The notes under the pieces: model-generated
The model's input: only the letters and a program-made list of their open reading frames with translations
What the model was told of the DNA's origin: nothing
Database searches by the model: none
Position numbers and translations under genes: made by a program
Part shown: positions 5,203 through 6,394 of the stretch, piece after piece
How positions within the stretch are numbered: position 1 is the stretch's first letter
Layout of the letters: the number at the start of each line of letters is the position of its first letter
NCBI GenBank assembly: GCA_027051315.1
Contig: JALTZE010000030.1
Coordinates: 1 to 6,394, forward strand
Origin: Micavibrio sp.
GTDB taxonomy: Bacteria; Pseudomonadota; Alphaproteobacteria; Micavibrionales; Micavibrionaceae
Direction: 5' to 3'
DNA: 6,394 nucleotides

Positions 5203-6292
5203 GCTAATACGCCCTTTGATATTCAAATTTGATGCTGAAAAATCTCATAAGATGGCTATCAAAATATTGAAGAATTTGCCTATATTATCTTCTTTTAAAG
5301 CTGACGATATTTTAGCTACATCATTATGGAATAGAAAATTCCCAAATCCTGTTGGACTTGCTGCTGGATTTGATAAAAATGCAGAAGTTATTGCTCCTAT
5401 GCTGAAAATGGGTTTTGGTTTTGTCGAAGTTGGCACTGTTACCCCAAAATTTCAAAAAGGAAATCCAACCCCAAGAATTTTTAGATGTGTTGAACATAAT
5501 GCCGTTATAAATAGAATGGGTTTTCCAAGCGATGGTATTGGTATATTCAAGCAAAATTTGGAAAAGTTTTTAGAACAAAAACCTAGAATGACTGGGGTTG
5601 TTGGGCTTAATATAGGCATGAATAAAGAGCAAAAAGAACCCGCAAAAGATTATCGTATGTTGGTTAGAATGCTTGCCCCTATGGCAGATTATCTTACTGT
5701 CAATATATCTTCACCTAATACGGCTGGTTTAAGGGATTTACAAGAAAAATCTGCTTTTACCGACCTTATGGGAGAGATAATAGAAGAAAGAAAAAAATCT
5801 TGTGGTAACTTCCCCCCTCCTCTTTTGGTAAAGCTTGCTCCTGACCTTGATGAAAAGCAGCAACAAGAGCTTGCTGAGGCTGCCTTAGAATCTAAAATAG
5901 ATGGGTTGATACTTACTAATACTACATTGGATAGGCCGAATTACCTTCCAGATGATTTTGCAAAGGAAAAAGGCGGTTTATCGGGGCGCCCACTTACAGA
6001 AAAATCAACACAAATAATTAGCAATTTTTATGAACTTACAAATGGGCAAATCCCTATAATTGGTGTTGGGGGTATATTTGATGGTAAAGATGCTTATAAT
6101 AAAATACGTGCTGGTGCTTCTTTGGTTCAACTTTATACTGCTATGGTATATGAAGGGGCTTATGTAGCTCGTAAAATATGTAATGAACTTGCTCAATTAT
6201 TGAAAAATGATGGTTTTTCTTCTGTTTCAGATGCGGTAGGGGTAGACATAAAAACAAATACAAGGCAAAATAAGAAAAAAGCAATTGCTTAA
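5195..6292 (+). CDS. pyrD: Dihydroorotate dehydrogenase (quinone), class 2
   Basis: PyrD oxidises dihydroorotate to orotate with FMN and passes electrons to membrane quinone, the fourth step of pyrimidine synthesis. At 365 residues with an N-terminal helical extension (YKLIRPLIFKFDAEKSHKM) it is class 2, the membrane-associated type. Visible motifs: AAGFDKN (56-62; K61 an FMN ligand by homology), GFVEVGTVTPKFQKGNPTPR (75-94), NRMGF (106-110), GLNIG (137-141), NISSPNT (170-176) with catalytic base S173, LVKLAPD (211-217; K213), TNTT (241-244), GGLSGRPL (260-267), and the phosphate-binding GVGGI (290-294). Position 142 is Met in the GxNIGxN motif where Lys is common; this is probably tolerated. 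A basic tail (NKKKAIA) ends the protein. The ATG lies inside the last codons of pgsA, implying co-transcription and translational coupling. Confidence 0.97.
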   Translation: MYKLIRPLIFKFDAEKSHKMAIKILKNLPILSSFKADDILATSLWNRKFPNPVGLAAGFDKNAEVIAPMLKMGFGFVEVGTVTPKFQKGNPTPRIFRCVEHNAVINRMGFPSDGIGIFKQNLEKFLEQKPRMTGVVGLNIGMNKEQKEPAKDYRMLVRMLAPMADYLTVNISSPNTAGLRDLQEKSAFTDLMGEIIEERKKSCGNFPPPLLVKLAPDLDEKQQQELAEAALESKIDGLILTNTTLDRPNYLPDDFAKEKGGLSGRPLTEKSTQIISNFYELTNGQIPIIGVGGIFDGKDAYNKIRAGASLVQLYTAMVYEGAYVARKICNELAQLLKNDGFSSVSDAVGVDIKTNTRQNKKKAIA

Positions 6293-6307
6293 TTAGGTTC
6301 CTTTAGT

Positions 6308-6394
6308 ATGTTTTCAAAAAATACAAAAAGTAAGAAAGTAAAAAATGGAGATTATTCAAAAAAATCTTCTAGCTTTTTGTCATGGCTTAAAACC
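6308..6394 (+). CDS. N-terminus of an unidentified protein (3'-partial)
   Basis: Twenty-nine codons from ATG 6308 run to the window edge without a stop. AGG at 6295-6297 sits ten bases upstream, 15 bp after the pyrD stop, so it is probably the next gene of the pgsA-pyrD unit. The visible residues are Lys- and Ser-rich (8 Lys, 7 Ser), starting MFSKNTKSKKVKNG and ending SSFLSWLKT. A basic leader ending in an aromatic/hydrophobic turn would suit a cytoplasmic tail before a membrane segment, but that is a guess. I do not recognise the protein. Confidence 0.55.
   Translation, partial: MFSKNTKSKKVKNGDYSKKSSSFLSWLKT

Overview
The window is AT-rich (roughly one third G+C by eye) and comes from a motile alphaproteobacterium. 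The lineage call rests mainly on a near full-length CtrA, the cell-cycle response regulator found only in Alphaproteobacteria. CtrA stands head-to-head with the flagellar export ATPase gene fliI. The FliK-like protein at the left edge has the domain wording I associate with Rhodospirillales-type alphaproteobacteria. Low G+C together with a degraded toxin-gene relic would fit a host-associated or genome-reduced lineage, but that is inference, and I cannot name a genus.

Layout, left to right. (1) 1-1380, plus strand: the C-terminal 459 residues of a FliK-like hook-length control protein whose start lies outside the window. (2) 1381-1740: a gene-poor strip. It holds the decayed C-terminus of what looks like a HipA-family toxin on the minus strand, plus about 170 bp of G+C-richer sequence I cannot assign. 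(3) 1741-3558, minus strand: fliI then fliJ, 3 bp apart, convergent with the fliK-like gene. (4) 3559-3694: a compact divergent control region. The best promoter candidates for fliI and ctrA point away from each other with overlapping -35 boxes on a 12-bp palindrome, and TTAAC boxes repeat in helical phase. (5) 3695-4396, plus strand: ctrA, closed by a clear intrinsic terminator. (6) 4461-4629: an intergenic stretch with a 19-bp imperfect hairpin and an overlapping 8+3+8 inverted repeat. (7) 4630-6292, plus strand: pgsA (phosphatidylglycerophosphate synthase) and pyrD (class 2 dihydroorotate dehydrogenase), overlapping by 8 nt. (8) 6308-6394: the first 29 codons of a further gene that runs off the edge.

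The left half is one functional unit. FliI and FliJ power and feed the flagellar type III export apparatus, FliK sets hook length through that apparatus, and CtrA is the regulator that in relatives switches on early flagellar genes and its own gene. The TTAAC array between fliI and ctrA is the natural place for such control. The right half is housekeeping: membrane phospholipid and pyrimidine synthesis, two membrane-associated steps with no obvious link to the flagellar unit. I found no CRISPR array, tRNA, rRNA or intact mobile element, and no convincing wholly new system. The most informative parts are the two intergenic control regions and the gene relic.
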